Shown: positions 24,253 to 34,993 of the stretch, piece after piece
Layout: each line of letters starts with the position of its first letter
How positions within the stretch are numbered: the stretch's first letter is position 1
Assembly: GCF_000204055.1 (NCBI RefSeq)
Contig: NW_006768774.1
Span: 1,379,819-1,443,818 of the forward strand
From: Melampsora larici-populina 98AG31
Lineage: Eukaryota > Basidiomycota > Pucciniomycetes > Pucciniales > Melampsoraceae
DNA length: 64,000 nt
Direction: 5' to 3'
Notes under the pieces: model-generated
Told to the model about the DNA's origin: nothing
The model's database searches: none
What the model saw: the letters and a program-made list of their open reading frames with translations, nothing else
Program-made: the position numbers and the translations under genes

Positions 24253-24332
24253 AAGGGTGCGCTCACTAAAGGAATTTCTGACCAGAAATCACTTTCTGTA
24301 AATTTTTTAGGACACCACTATTTATCGCCTGG
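24253..24332. repeat. Left terminal inverted repeat of the MULE
   Basis: Begins AGGGTGCGCTCACTAAAGG, then AATTTCTG, CCAGAAATCAC and the CACTATTTATCGCCTGG block. It matches the right end in the outer 45 bp and in the inner block, with a longer spacer at the right end. Confidence 0.75.
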
Positions 24333-24860
24333 TTAAGAAAAACCCATCGCCCGACCCGTTTGGGGCATTACCCGAGATTGACCGACAAAATTTCAGATAC
24401 TCAGCCAACATTTGGCTGAGTCGGACCTGCAGGGCTACTGCAGGGCTCATACCACCAGCGTAGTCCCACGCATAGGCCCCTTTGGTCATCTTTGGCGCCC
24501 CTTATAACCTCAAAAGGGCACATAGACGGTTTCTACCGTCATGAAACTTCCCAAAAGGGCTATTGCTGCTATTTACGCCCGAGAGCGCTCAAGCCGTGAC
24601 CCAATAGGGGTGGGCTGAGCACAAGAGCACAAAGAGAGAAAATATCAAACTCCCTTAAGAGGTCTACTCCAGCCTTACAACACGTTTTTGTCCTTGTCCA
24701 TCCACTTTCAAACTTCTTCATTCACACACACACACAACCTTCCACAAACACTGCATAACTTCTTCATCAATCAACTCAGATCTTCTCATTGCTTCCAACC
24801 ACTGCATACATACAGCTGTATCAGTCACCGCCAAACCTTAAGTCCTTGAACCACGTTGTA

Positions 24861-27800
24861 ATGTCAAACCTTCCGCATCCAAGCTTCACCCGGATGGAAG
24901 AAACTCCAAACAACGACTACCCTCATCCCCACACTCCCAATAACCCCTACCCCCATACCAATAATTACGCATACCCCCCTCCCCAAGGACCCCCTCATCA
25001 TAATCAATATCTACCACCTCATCACCCTTCCGGCTATTGGTTTCCACCTCCCGGCTCATATCCACATCCTGGGATGTTCCCTACCTCGGCCACTTTTGGA
25101 TATCCTCCACCTGTTGTTCCTTCTGGCCAACTTCCAATGGGAATTAACCAAAGTAGTTGGCCTTATTATCAAGCTCCGATGTTTCCCAACACAATGAATC
25201 CACCAAACACAATTCCTTACTTTCACCCAGTACACCAACCTGTCCCAAACCATCAATCAATGATTGATACGACTAATACTCCCTCTACTACCTCCTCTGC
25301 AACACCTGCAATCACCATCACACCAGCTTTGACTCCAAACACTTCGAACATCCAAACACCTACCATCATCTCGACAACTGCCATCGCTCCATCTTCAGAG
25401 AACCCGGCCCCTGTTCTCAATGTAACCAACGTGGTCGAGGCAATTGAGGAAGAGGAACAAGTCCCCCACGAAAGAGACGCCGAATGGCCCCCGATTGGTA
25501 GGTCCAATCGTCAGCCTACTCACACATCACGTCTTCTTACTGTTTCTTTCACTTCTTCCTCTAGGGGCTGTACTAATTCGGATGCTTTGCTCACCAAAGG
25601 TGGGAAAGGCATTCCTCGAAATGCAGAATGGTTTAATGTACATGTATGCAGTTGCACGGCATCAAGGCTATGCATTTTTGATCAAGAGTCATAAAACAGA
25701 GAATAAGAACACTGTTTGGATTTACTTACAATGCTCACTTGGTTTTAAGAAAGCTGGCCACAAACCACCATCACAAGCTAAGAAACGATCAGCATCATCG
25801 AAGAAGACGGGTTGTTTGTTCGAGGTTTCCCTCAATTACCGATCCAGCAGAGATCGCTGGATAGTCAGTCAAGATCTGAAGAACCCTTTGAAGCATCGCC
25901 ATAACCACGATCTGTTTGAACAACCTCATGATCTCTCTGTTTACCGCCGATTCACTCCCAAAAACTTAGATCAAATTGACCTATTGGGATCTGCTGGATG
26001 TCGAGCATCCCAAATTAGATCCCTGCTCAACATCGAACCGGGATCTCAACCCCTCGTCCGTGACATACACAACGTCCGAAGTCAAACGAGAACCAACTGG
26101 CTCAATGGCCGTACTCCGGTCCAAGGACTTTTTGACTTGCTCACCGAAAGCAACTGGGCACATTGGAGTTTGACATCTGAAACAGGCACCTTGCTCAACC
26201 TCTTTTTTGCCAGTCCTTCTGCGATCTCCCTCCGTTGTTGATTTCCAACAGTTCTCGGGCTAGACTGTACTTACAAAACAAATCAATTTAACATTCTGCT
26301 ACTGCACATTGTAGGTACGACCAACACTCATAAGTCTTTCACAGTCGCCATGTGTTTCATGAGCAGTGAAAAGGAGCCTCAGTACGAGTGGGCTCTGAAC
26401 CAGCTCAAAAATGTCATCTTTAACAACGAGGACACTTCCACAACTGTACAACTACCTCAGACTTTTGCCACTGACGCTGAACCGGCACTTTTCAACGCAA
26501 TTGGAACGGTTTTTCCAGATGCCACACACATCCTGTGTGTATGGCACATCAATCAGAATGTCGCTAAAAATTACAAATCCAAGTTCACTGATTCAGAATG
26601 GCCAGAGTTTTTGAAGTTATGGAACTTATATGTCTCATCTGCAACTACAGCTGAATACGATTCAAACCTTGAAGCACTTACAAAGGTAGCAGTTGCCCAT
26701 GACGTTTTCGATTACTTACAAAACACATGGATCTATCGCAAAGAGAAGTTTGTGACCTTGTGGACATCGCAGACGCCTCATTTTGGCAATTCCTCAACAT
26801 CTCGGGTTGAAGGAAGTCACTTCTGAGCAAAGAGATTCCTTGATGGCCGTAATAACGACTTCGTCACGTGCTTCAACTCGTTCAAGCGGTTCGAAGAACA
26901 CCAAATCAGCGAAATCAACATCTCTGTCGGCATTGAGCAGACAAAAACATTGCAGGGTCTTCCTGATTTCTTCAAAGATCTCCATGGACATGTTTCGCAC
27001 TACGCCCTCAAGAAGCTGAAGGAACAATACAACTTACTGCCTGATTCCATTCAAACGCCTTGCTCACACACTTTCAGAGGCGCTTGGGGCCTTCCCTGTT
27101 CTCATGAAATAGCCTCTCAACACGACCAAGTTGATTACCTTTCACCTAACCTAGTTCACACCCAGTGGCACCTCTTCATGGAAATTCCACTGGCGATTCA
27201 TGAAGGACTATTGATGGCTGCAAGAACCAAATTCAAACATATCTTGGAATTACCTGAACAAACTCTGCGGAAACTATACGGTGAAATCACGTTACTTGAA
27301 ACCAACCGTTACAGTCTCATACCAATCTTGAATGCCGTGGTGAAGAATGACAACCGTGGTCGACCAAGAGCTAACAAAGGTAAAGCCAGTCAAGGCAGTC
27401 AAGGCCGATGGAAATCACAACATGAAATCGACGAAGCAAGCAAAACTACTTGTGTTAGCAAATGTAGCTATTGCAAAATAGCAGGTCACAAAATCACCAC
27501 TTGCCCATCACGTTCCTCTCAAACTGCCAAAGATCAACAACATGATTCATCTCAACATAATTCATCTTCTTTGCTAGCGATAGCCTCTCTTTCTGTTTCG
27601 GGATCATCAGGTCAAGCGTTAGCATCGACGTCTCAAGCTCATAAGGAAATGGAAGAGTTCCGAATGGATCACGATCTCTTTGTTGATGAGGAAGAAGTTG
27701 AAGAACAAAAATTTGAAGACGAAGCAATGCATGAATTGAATGAATCAGACTCGGACATCAGCTTAGAACATTCATCTGACTCACAATCCGAAATGGAAGA

Positions 27801-29429
27801 CGACGAAAACCTTTGTCCCTTTTGTGACAACCCTCTCCCGAAGGCACCATCACACAAGCTCACTGAACTTAAGGCTCTCCTCTTAGCGATGCCTAACATC
27901 CGCAAAGGAATTGGCCGTCCAGGAGCAATGTCCCTCCCTGTGAGTACCAATCTTTTTTTTTGTGTGTCCTTCAAATAATCTGTTACCAACCCATCTGTTA
28001 TGTTTCAGTTCACGCAAACTGCAGAATTCTGTGGTCTCCATCACGCCAAAACAGACCTGATTCCATTTGGGGTCAGCAAGGGATGGCCAACAGCAATCGA
28101 TTTTATTGGATTATCAGAGTATGTCCAATCATCTATCTAAATATTTCTTCTCATTCCTCAAATATGGACTCATCCCTTGTCTGCCTTTTTTCTACCACAG
28201 CCGGATTAAGAAGCATTCAATGACTTTGAGCCAAATCATTCTCAGAGTCAATAAGTCAGATTTCTTTGAGGAGGCCAAGAAAACATGTGCAGGCGGCCGC
28301 AAGAAAGGTATTGATGCTCAAATGGATCAATTTGCGGTTGAACAACCTGGATAGTGAGTTTTACATCTATTCCCGGGTAAATTTTTTTCTAACCTCAGTC
28401 TTCTTGTTCCAGTTATGGATATCAAGGGTATGAGATCATAATTAGGACACTCGAGTTGCTTTTCATTACCGATCTCACCTCAGAATCACATCTTGATGGC
28501 GCAAGGGCCTCCCCCCTCTCTCCTCAAATGTTTCTTCGACAGGTTCTCATTCCGGAAATCTCCATCTCCTTGATTGCAGAAGATATGAATGTGAATCGAA
28601 GTGATCCCAACGTGCGAGCAACTCTGGAGGCTAGTCGGGCTTTTGGAGCCGCTGTCTTTCCACTTCCAGACGACATTGGAACCCACGATGGTGTGAAAAC
28701 TTCGACAACTCAACATCAAAAGCGCCAAGCTTCATCTAAATCTAGATCATCTGCAAGCGCCAAAAGCACGCTGACAAAACCTGAGGAACAAAACCCGAGG
28801 AACAAAAAGTATTGAAACAACTGCCTAGGACAATTATTCCATTGATCAAGTCCATATTCAATCCGCCTGCGTATGGTAACTGTGGTTACTATGCTATTGC
28901 TGCAGCGCTCAATATTTACACTGAGGAGGCGTACATATCAGTTTGTAGTAAATTACTTGAAGAACTCGTTGCCCACAGGGCAGAGCACAAAGACCTTCTC
29001 TCAACTTCTAAAAGCCAAAGTGGAATGAAAACCAGACGTGCTGCCAAATCTTACGTGACCGAAGTCATCAAGGACCTACTTGTTCGACTTGGACCCCAGG
29101 GGCCCATATGCACTCAGGAGTACTGGTTACGCATGCCTTACTTAGGCTACGTTATAGCCAGTGCTTACAACCATCCCGTTGTACTTTTCGATCCACTCGA
29201 GGGAAATTGCAGTTCATTTTTTCCGTACCGCACACCACCTAACGACAAGGAACCTATCATCCTTGCATTCGTCAACAGTGACCATTTTGTGAGCCTTGGA
29301 ACCGGGGGTAAATCAATTCCATTTCCTCATATATACGGGCAGTCCCCAACCATCAGCAAAACCCAAGTACCTGAGTGGATTGCTAAGTATCAAGACAAGA
29401 TGGATATGTGGATTGGACAAGGCCAATGA
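24861..29429 (+). pseudogene. MULE transposase fused to OTU-like protease domain
   Basis: Proposed exons: 24861-25497, 25565-27939, 28009-28118, 28201-28353, 28413-onward. Exon 1 is a Pro/Tyr/His-rich leader. Exon 2 has a FAR1/WRKY-like part (YMYAVARHQGYAFLIKSH, QCSLGFKKAGH, CLFEVSLNY), the transposase core (LDCTYKTNQFN, FATDAEPALFNAIG, THILCVWHINQNVAKNY) and a SWIM zinc finger (CSHTFRGAWGLPCSHEIA). After an acidic linker, a knuckle-like CPFCDNPLP precedes the last part, an OTU-like cysteine protease: YGNCGYYAIA with the nucleophile Cys, and NSDHFVSLG with the His. Damage: in-frame TGA at 26239-26241, another at 26824-26826 (after VEGSHF), and a frame change near 28800 caused by a 14-bp tandem duplication. 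The OTU part continues in another frame to 29429. MULE proteins cut and paste the element; the role of OTU in such elements is unknown. Confidence 0.8.
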
Positions 29430-29827
29430 ACTCTTTTCTTGTTTTTTTTTTTCAATTTTTTGTCTCCTGTATGCTGTCTACCTGACATCCTTGAACTTAT
29501 CATTCTTGAACTTATACTTACTATGACTATGACTATGATGTTTTGTATACAACGTTTTTGAACTTGTCTTCTACTACTAACTTGTATGCCCGCCGTTTAT
29601 GAATATGAAATCCACCTGATGCTTATGCTATGCTTTCTTTACCATGCGCCACTCAATTTGTGCAGTGAGTCGAGTCTGAATTGAGAGCAAAGAGCATTTC
29701 ATTGAATTGTGAGATTCTACAAGTACAAAATTGGCTTTGGAAGAGGTTGCCCGCTTTTTAAAAAAGCGGGCTATAATGAACGCTTTGCCCGGTGTCCGAC
29801 CCGAAATGGGGCGACGGGGCTCGGACA
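29430..29827. other. 3' region of the MULE with a short hairpin
   Basis: Non-coding sequence between the OTU stop and the inner terminal block. It contains a near-perfect hairpin at about 29749-29772 (GCCCGCTTTTT ... AAAAGCGGGC) that could act in 3'-end formation or at the element end. Confidence 0.5.
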
Positions 29828-29950
29828 CCAGGCGATAAATAGTGGCGTCCATTTTTTAATGCAAAAATGAAACATGCACCACCAAATAGACACTTTAAAT
29901 TTTGCAGAATGTGATTTCTCACCAGAAATTGCTTAAGTGAACGCGCCCTA
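29828..29950. repeat. Right terminal inverted repeat of the MULE
   Basis: Complement of the left end: the inner block at 29828-29845 and the outer part from about 29905 to 29950, ending ACGCGCCCTA. About 55 bp of unmatched sequence lies between the two blocks, so the right end is longer than the left. Confidence 0.75.
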
Positions 29951-30032
29951 ATAAAGCTAGTTTCACAAAGAGATGCTGTTGAGAAGACATGTCTTCCGGA
30001 CATTGGGTGCTTTGGATGATGAGCAGGAGCTG

Positions 30033-30392
30033 ATTTTTCTCAGATCAGGAGAGTGTGATACTCATCTGTGTTATTGTTGCTTTTGGGTGGTTTGGTTCAT
30101 GATAGTATTAGCATGGTAAGCCGTCACTCAACTCTAACCAGCTTCGAGCATTCGATAAGCTCATAAATTTTGTCCTCTCTGGCACGAATCCTTCGATGCT
30201 CTTCACTCGCTAGCGAATCCCGCTGTCAAAATACAAGTTTGCTGTTGCATCGACAAACGCTGGTCATAATGGCACGGTAACCGACAAACTTTACCCGTCC
30301 CTCTCCCTCGCGAACACTCAGGCTCAAGAGTGTTTGCGAGAGAGAGGGACGGGTTAAGTTTGAGTAACCGATGAGACCTTCACTATGCTTCT
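30033..30392 (+). pseudogene. Tannase relic, copy C (fragment)
   Basis: Intron and exon sequence equivalent to 16370-16640 of copy A recurs here (CATCTGTGTTATTGTTGC, GATAAGCTCATAAATTTTG, then CCCGCTGTCAAAATACAAG and the GHNGTV codons). It stops just after GTAACCGA, resumes behind a 79-bp insertion for about 20 bp, then similarity is lost. The expected acceptor TTAG is CTAG here. It is a truncated third copy lying directly beside the MULE right end and 0.6 kb upstream of copy B. Confidence 0.85.
30285..30363. mobile_element. 79-bp fold-back MITE with 8-bp target duplication
   Basis: The insert interrupts the tannase relic. Arms of about 35 bp (CAAACTTTACCCGTCCCTCT at the left, complement of CAAACTTAACCCGTCCCTCT at the right) flank a loop of about 8 bp. 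The host octamer GTAACCGA is present on both sides, at 30277-30284 and 30364-30371, while copies A and B have it once. An 8-bp target duplication is the hallmark of hAT-type transposition. Confidence 0.88.
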
Positions 30393-31013
30393 AGACGGCA
30401 CCATTATTTTCTGCGGCGGCAGAATTTCAGTTGAAAATGACTGAACTTCTTTTGCCAGCTTTGTCAAATTTGACTTGACCACTCCTGATCTGCATTTTGG
30501 CCGCGCCTTGTCACATATGATGTCAGTCACCAGTGACTGAAATACATACCTCCTGACCAATTGTTACTGCAGCCTAACATTAATCAAAGATCATTTGACT
30601 ATTGAGAACATGGATTGCCAAGGATTCGCTGAAGAAGAGGTCACGAAGACAAGGGATCGTCGCGGGAAAACCCTCATTGTTTCAAATCTATCAACTTGAA
30701 AAAAGTAAAAGACTCAACAAAACCCGAAGCCTTTGTTTCGCGTTGGGTGTGATTTTCAAGAAAAACACCTTAATTGTACATGGAACAGCTGTAGCTGTGC
30801 AAACTTGAACGCTGGTGCTCTTTCCTTCACGCACTCTGTAAACTGAAACAAATACAACTGGTCATCCATGAATCAATAGGAGAGCTGGCCAGCACTTCTT
30901 TAAAATGAAAGGTATATGAAGGATTAGAATGGATTTGCCATCTCAGCTTTTGTTCAAATCATAAACACTTGCTGATAAGATCGAATTCAGTGATCCCAAT
31001 ATATTGTTGTACA
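30393..31013. other. Upstream region of tannase copy B
   Basis: No gene seen. An 18-bp perfect palindrome (TCAGTCACCAGTGACTGA, about 30524-30541) is present. From about 30850 the sequence resembles the region upstream of copy A (CTAGCACTT/CCAGCACTT), so part of the promoter was duplicated with the gene. Confidence 0.5.
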
Positions 31014-33742
31014 ATGGAATTTTCCATTCGATGGCTTTCATTCTCACTCGCGGTGATTTTATTCGGTTGTCAATTCTCAGCTTGGGCTTCCTCTGTACCT
31101 TCGAAGAGTCAGCACTCGAGCTCGCAGGCTTCACGTGATCGCAGTGCCGAGTGGCAGGCGGGTGATGCCGCTACTCGCTGCGCCAATCTAAAGCATCTGG
31201 TCCCAACCGCCATCAACGAAACTACAATCGAAGTCTACGTTTCAGAATTGCACGGTGAAGTCATGCCCCATATGTATAATCTTCTACCCTTTGGTCTTTT
31301 GAAGCTAATACCACATGGGCCTGGTATCGATTTCTTTGGAATATAACAGGGCCTGGTAACTTTTCAGATCCAGATTCACAAACGATAGAATACAGAGCAG
31401 TGGTCATCAACTTACCAAAGTTCTGTAGATTTGGTGAGCTTAGGTTCAGGTCGAGATAAGCTTCACATCATGTTGATTTAAGAAACCTATTCGTATTTAA
31501 ACCATCAGGAGGCCATTTTAACACCTCGAAAATTAGCCGGGTCCAATTTGAGGTTTGGTTACCTGTGGAGGACTGGAGTGGTAGATTTGCATTTGTTGGG
31601 AATGGTGGAGGTAAGTGATCATTTTACAAACTCATATCTCCAGTGTGAATCCTTGATGCGATCCGTCCCAATATTCAGATTCAGGCGGAGTCAATTTCCC
31701 TGAGTAAGAACCGATTCCTCTCAGATCAGGAGAGTGTGATACTCATCTGCGTTATTGTTGCTTTTGTGTGGCTCGGTTCATGATAGCATGGTAAGCCGTC
31801 ACTTAACTCACCCAGCTTCAAGCATTTGATAAGCTCATAAATTTTTTCCTCTCTGGCACGAATCCATTGACGCTCATCACTTGTTAGGGAATCCCGCTGT
31901 CAAAATACAAGTTCGCAGTCGCATCGACAAACACTGGTCATAATGGCACAGTAACCGATGGTACCTTTGCTATCTCTAATCCGGAGTCACAAATCGACTT
32001 TGGGTACCGTGCCGTTCACCTCAGTACTATATTTTCAAAGGTGGTCGTTCAGAATTTTTACACCAAAAAGGCTAAAAAGAACTACTGGATTGGTTTGTCC
32101 CTTCGTCATTTCGTTGATTCTTAGATAATCTTGTCACTAGCGCGCTAACGAACAAATTGAATTCTATCTAGGCTGTTCTTCAGGGGGTAAACAAGGGCTG
32201 AAAGAATTACAAGCCTTTCCTGAAGACTTTGATGGCGTATTAGCAGGTGCAGCAGCGCAATGGTGGACTCATCTGTAATGTTTTGATCTCTCATCTGTGC
32301 CGCACACTATAGCTGTTTGACTCTATGGAACCTTTTTGCAGGAATGGCTGGACGGTGGAATCTAATCTACGCAATGCACCGACGACGGACGGGTTCATGA
32401 ATGCGAGCGATTGGGCCCTTATTGAGGAACATACCCTGAAAGAATGTGATATGTTAGACGGCGTACAAGACGGAATCATTGGTAATCCGCTAGTTTGCAA
32501 GCCGAACTTCGATTCACTGCGATGTTCCCAAGACCAACTGCGGAACGCGAGTAGCAATCTTGCCATACCGTCATGCCTGACCTCACAACAGATATCCGTA
32601 GCACAATCTGCTTTTGAGGATTGGGTCGATCACGATGGAGCATTCCTGTTTCCCGGCTTTACTTACGGCTCTGAGACATTTGGACCCATGGGGATGTTCA
32701 TGAATGAAATAACATTACCACTTGCCATGGATTTTTTCAAATACCAAGTATTGGTGAGTTGGCTTACAAGAGTCACACATCTTCTTTCAATGTATACCAG
32801 ATGATTTTCCTAAGATTTTTGACCTTTTGTGGGACTTCGTATCAAGAATTTCACTTCCATCAATTCAGAGTACAAATTCACCTCAGAAAGCCTCCTTGAG
32901 ATTCGTTCTACTGCTGATCAAACCAACCCTGGGCAAGCCAATGCGATTGATGGAAATATTTTACCTTTTATCAATCGTGGAGGCAAATTGATGACATACA
33001 CTGGAATGGCCGGTCAGCTCACATCTGCGTCCCCTCCTAAATCTATCATTACTGATGACATGGTTCTTCATCATTCTAGATCCTCTCGTTCCCAGCCGTT
33101 CTGTAAGTCACTCTGGCAGATACCATTTTTTAAATCAGGAATTGTAAGACTCTGCAAGACGATCACTCTCCTTACGTGAACGCTCTTTGTGTTTGGCGGA
33201 CCGTGTCGCAATAGTCAATATGGTATCACGATCAGGTTAAGAAGACACTAGGAAGAGATCCAAGAGAGTCCTACAGATTATTTCCAGTACCCGGTAAGTC
33301 TTACTCTTTCCTCTTATGACCCCTTTCAAGAACCCAGGATCATCTAATACGTTTGATTAGGAATGGGTCACTGTAGTGGTGGACCGGGGCCTGCAAACAT
33401 AGGTGGAGCAAGCCAAAAGGAGCTCCCTAGAAATTCAACGTCACAGTCATATTCTTTTCTTCCAGAAGACGACATGATATTAGCATTGATAGAATGGACA
33501 GAAAATGGAAAAGCTCCTGATCACCTTGTTGCAACAAAGTTTGTGAATGATTTGAAGGATGAAGGGGTACAGTTCCAAAGGAAATTGTGTCCATGGCCAT
33601 TGGTTCGTCTTAATCCATTGATCCAGACGTATCATCAGACATTCCTGCATATTTAACTTGTGGTTCGTCTTGATAGGTTGCAAAATATGATGGGTATGGT
33701 GATACAAACTCTCATCATAGTTATCAGTGCAAAGATCAGTAA
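31014..33742 (+). CDS. Tannase/feruloyl esterase family secreted esterase, copy B
   Basis: Exons parallel copy A with identical lengths: 31014-31254, 31350-31433, 31509-31610, 31679-31689, 31888-32092, 32172-32274, 32342-32753, 32847-33062, 33215-33293, 33361-33602, 33677-33742; about 586 residues. The signal peptide is MEFSIRWLSFSLAVILFGCQ. Catalytic landmarks are intact: IGCSSGGKQG (Ser nucleophile), GMGHCSGGPG (His) and the FEVWLPVEDWSGRF and VASTNTGHNGTV signatures. Differences from A are mostly substitutions such as SPPKSIIT for SPSKSITA and YDGYGDTNS for YNGYGDSNS. No stop or frameshift is seen, so both copies appear functional. Exon 4 carries the same uncertainty as in A. Expected to be secreted and to hydrolyse plant phenolic esters, by family. 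Confidence 0.85.
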
Positions 33743-34993
33743 ACAAACAATCTACACTCTACAAAAGTTTAGCTTTGGATAAAACCCTCTAAACTCTTGT
33801 GGTTGGATCAGGTCAACGATGTGATTTCAGATAGTGTATACATTGTGGAGAGGTCAAGGGATTATAAACGCTCTGGATCCTACAGTAAAACATCAGTACC
33901 TATCATCTTGTATCCCTTTCATCTTAGCAATTCACTCAAGCCAAGCTACAAGGGTGCATGTGCGATAAATGGAATTAGATCCGCTAGATGTATTTTCGTC
34001 TGTTCTGTTGTGGATTGTTTCATCTCTTTACTCTGCCTTAGTCTTATGCTGTTTTTCTGTGTGTGCTACGTTCGTGAATTTTATTGCAATACTAGTTGTG
34101 TGAAACACGAATTTGATTGTGTGACATTGTTTGCGGCAAAATTTGTTATGTCAAGGATTGTGTTTGATAACTGGTTATCTCTGTGATGATGGTTATGATG
34201 AATCTACCTTTTTATTAGGATAGGAAGATATTTTGGAGAGTGGAAACTTTTGATGTACACTGATAAGTTTAGATGTACACTCATCATAAGTTGTTTACGG
34301 CTTAAACTTCTTTGATTGTATCCTTGTTGAATCAAAAATCTTCTTCCCCGTATTCATGTGCAAGAGATCCATTATCTGTTCTGATCAGTCTTGTTAAATT
34401 TTTGTCCTTGAGGAGAACTTTCAACCTGGAAGTTAACTTGATGCGATTGTAGTTATGGTAAGATGCCACCACAACTTTTGGCTGAGGTTATGATTTACCT
34501 TTGACAATTTTTCGTGGACCCCCCGCATTGAGGTCAATAACTTGTAGTAAATAGGACAGCATTCATGGTTCACAGACATATTGACCTCTAGACTAATTAA
34601 GAGGCAACATTGGAAGCTATGGTCAAGTGATGAAAGCGATTCTAAAACCATCAGCCTCCATTGTAAGTGAATTTAACACTAATGATGCCATGTCAAATTG
34701 ATTCTATGCATACATATTCATTTCAAAGTGAAACCAATCAGATGACGTGAGTGTTTATAAAAAAGCATAGAAAAACAATCAATCAAAATGCAAGTCTCAA
34801 CAAGTACAAGTTCTCAGTGTTTTAATATTCTCAAATAAATAACCAGAAGTGAAAAATTAATGCTTAAACAAAAAAAAATGTGTATGAATCAAGTGTTCAG
34901 ATAAAGATCAGCAAGATGATAGATGTCTTGAATTAATCGCATTTAGATCTTAAAGTCTATATGAAATCATAAGAAATAACGAAGATGAATTCT
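33743..34993. other. Intergenic, no gene seen
   Basis: Region between tannase copy B and the 3' end of the sulfate transporter. A 129-codon ORF (33797-34186) has no recognisable motif. The stretch becomes strongly AT-rich towards the transporter stop. No repeat or RNA gene recognised. Confidence 0.45.

Larger units (their letters stand above)
24253..29950 (+). mobile_element. Mutator-like DNA transposon with OTU-domain coding region
   Basis: The element is bounded by imperfect inverted repeats: AGGGTGCGCTCACT at 24253 and the complement of AGGGCGCGTTCACT ending near 29950. They are followed inward by a second shared block (CACTATTTATCGCCTGG at 24317-24332 and its complement at 29828-29845). 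The interior encodes, in order, a Pro/Tyr-rich leader, a FAR1-like DNA-binding region, a MULE transposase with SWIM finger, and an OTU-like domain. I could not see a 9-11 bp target duplication at the two ends. Two in-frame TGA codons and one frameshift suggest it is no longer autonomous. Confidence 0.8.

Noticed and set aside
26950..27978. 342-codon ORF as a separate gene
   Set aside because: It is the continuation of the MULE transposase frame after the TGA at 26824; the SWIM finger belongs to the same protein.
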